Below, piece after piece: positions 5,677 to 6,115 of a DNA stretch of 6,115 bases. The position numbers and the translations under genes were made by a program. Origin of the DNA: Actinomycetes bacterium (GTDB lineage Bacteria > Actinomycetota > Acidimicrobiia > Acidimicrobiales > RAAP-2); assembly GCA_025352305.1 (NCBI GenBank), contig JANXTQ010000181.1:1-6115 (forward strand), in the 5' to 3' direction. Below the pieces are notes generated by a model. It made no database searches and had not been told where the DNA came from. It saw only the letters and a list, made by a program, of their open reading frames with translations. How positions within the stretch are numbered: the stretch's first letter is position 1; the number at the start of each line of letters is the position of its first letter.

Positions 5677-6115
5677 TCACGACCCGTGAGGAAATCGAAC
5701 CATGGCAATCTGGCTCGAACAGGCGACCATGCGTCCACGGTCATCGAATATTTCGCACCGCTCGTCTACGAGCCCGTCCTCGATGACAACGCACCACTGA
5801 CGGATGCGCAACCATTCGCTGGTCGGAACCGAGCGAACGTAGCTCGACAGCTGCAAGGTGGGAACCCACCCCGATGAGCCGATGGGAAAAGTTGCCGGCG
5901 GCATGGCGTCGGACGCAAACAGCACGCTCCAGGGATCCCATTCAGAGTCTCCGTCGTCGAGACGAATCCAGCCCCGTACTTCGGCGCGCTCGACGACTTC
6001 TCCACGCCACCACCCCACGCACTGCGGATCGAGACGTAGGTCAACACTTTTCATGATGTTGATCTCGTCGCCCATTTGAGAACGCACGCACTCCTCGAGC
6101 GGCGCCACGTCAAAG
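5677..6115 (-). CDS. Acyl-CoA thioesterase-like hotdog protein (4HBT_3 / TesB-like), C-terminal half, 5' end beyond right edge
   Basis: The frame is open to the window edge, so this is the last 145 or so residues of a longer protein; the GTG at 6108 is internal and not a likely start, because a complete member has about 260-280 residues in two hotdog repeats. Visible family features are SVDLRLDP (in the linker between repeats), EVRGWIRLDDGDSEWDPWSVLFASDAMPPATF, GSSGWVPTLQLSSYVRSVP, LRIRQWCVVIEDGLVDERCEIFDDRGRMVACSSQIAMVRF. The block with FASDAMPPATF and GWVPTLQL is characteristic of actinobacterial thioesterase family proteins, where the Asp/pocket residues line the acyl-CoA site. The likely reaction is hydrolysis of medium- or long-chain acyl-CoA to free acid and CoA in the cytoplasm; chain preference cannot be told. 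It stops three bases before arfB, so the two are probably co-transcribed, with no evident functional link. Confidence 0.85.
   Translation of the reverse strand, partial: FDVAPLEECVRSQMGDEINIMKSVDLRLDPQCVGWWRGEVVERAEVRGWIRLDDGDSEWDPWSVLFASDAMPPATFPIGSSGWVPTLQLSSYVRSVPTSEWLRIRQWCVVIEDGLVDERCEIFDDRGRMVACSSQIAMVRFPHGS

Noticed and set aside
1..6115. Possible new defence, mobile or secondary-metabolism system
   Set aside because: All genes fall in familiar housekeeping or metabolic families, base composition looks even by eye, and no repeats, tRNA, integrase, transposase or toxin-antitoxin pair is visible. The presence of ClpS and ArfB, both proteostasis factors, in one window is not backed by shared operon structure.

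Overview
The window is a densely packed stretch of a bacterial chromosome, most likely actinobacterial and possibly from the class Acidimicrobiia. Three things point that way: a clpS gene followed directly by a DUF2017 gene, which is an actinobacterial arrangement; several GTG starts; and coding sequences that appear to begin with no Shine-Dalgarno site, 7-8 bases after a TANNNT -10-like hexamer (leaderless transcription). The class-level placement is an inference. I see no mobile element, RNA gene, CRISPR array or foreign-looking island.

Layout, left to right. (1) A minus-strand operon reads clpS (N-degron adaptor of the Clp protease), a DUF2017 protein, and a multi-pass membrane protein of the GT-C / AZOBR_p60025-like cell-surface glycopolymer type. 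The last gene runs off the left edge. Each junction is a TAATG stop/start overlap. (2) Divergent from clpS, across 54 bp, lies a plus-strand MpaB/rubber-oxygenase-like (DUF2236) protein. (3) A minus-strand pair of aldose 1-epimerase and short-chain dehydrogenase, joined by a GTGA overlap, converges on the DUF2236 gene and overlaps its 3' end by 43 bp. (4) Divergent from the epimerase, again across 54 bp, is a SurE-type 5'-nucleotidase. (5) A minus-strand pair of a thioesterase (5' end beyond the right edge) and the ribosome-rescue hydrolase ArfB converges on surE, and the two stop codons share one CTAG.

Essentially every base is coding apart from the two 54-bp divergent gaps and 3 bp before arfB. 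These gaps must carry most of the promoters. No gene-free stretch reaches 300 bases.

Functionally this is housekeeping and general metabolism: protein quality control (ClpS, ArfB), nucleotide metabolism (SurE), sugar chemistry (epimerase, possibly with the dehydrogenase), acyl-CoA hydrolysis and envelope glycan synthesis. I found no convincing new multi-gene system. The points most worth checking are the symmetric -10 element between the epimerase and surE, the coupling of clpS-DUF2017 to an envelope membrane protein, the altered GTPADCV-equivalent motif in SurE, and the possible epimerase/sugar-dehydrogenase pairing.
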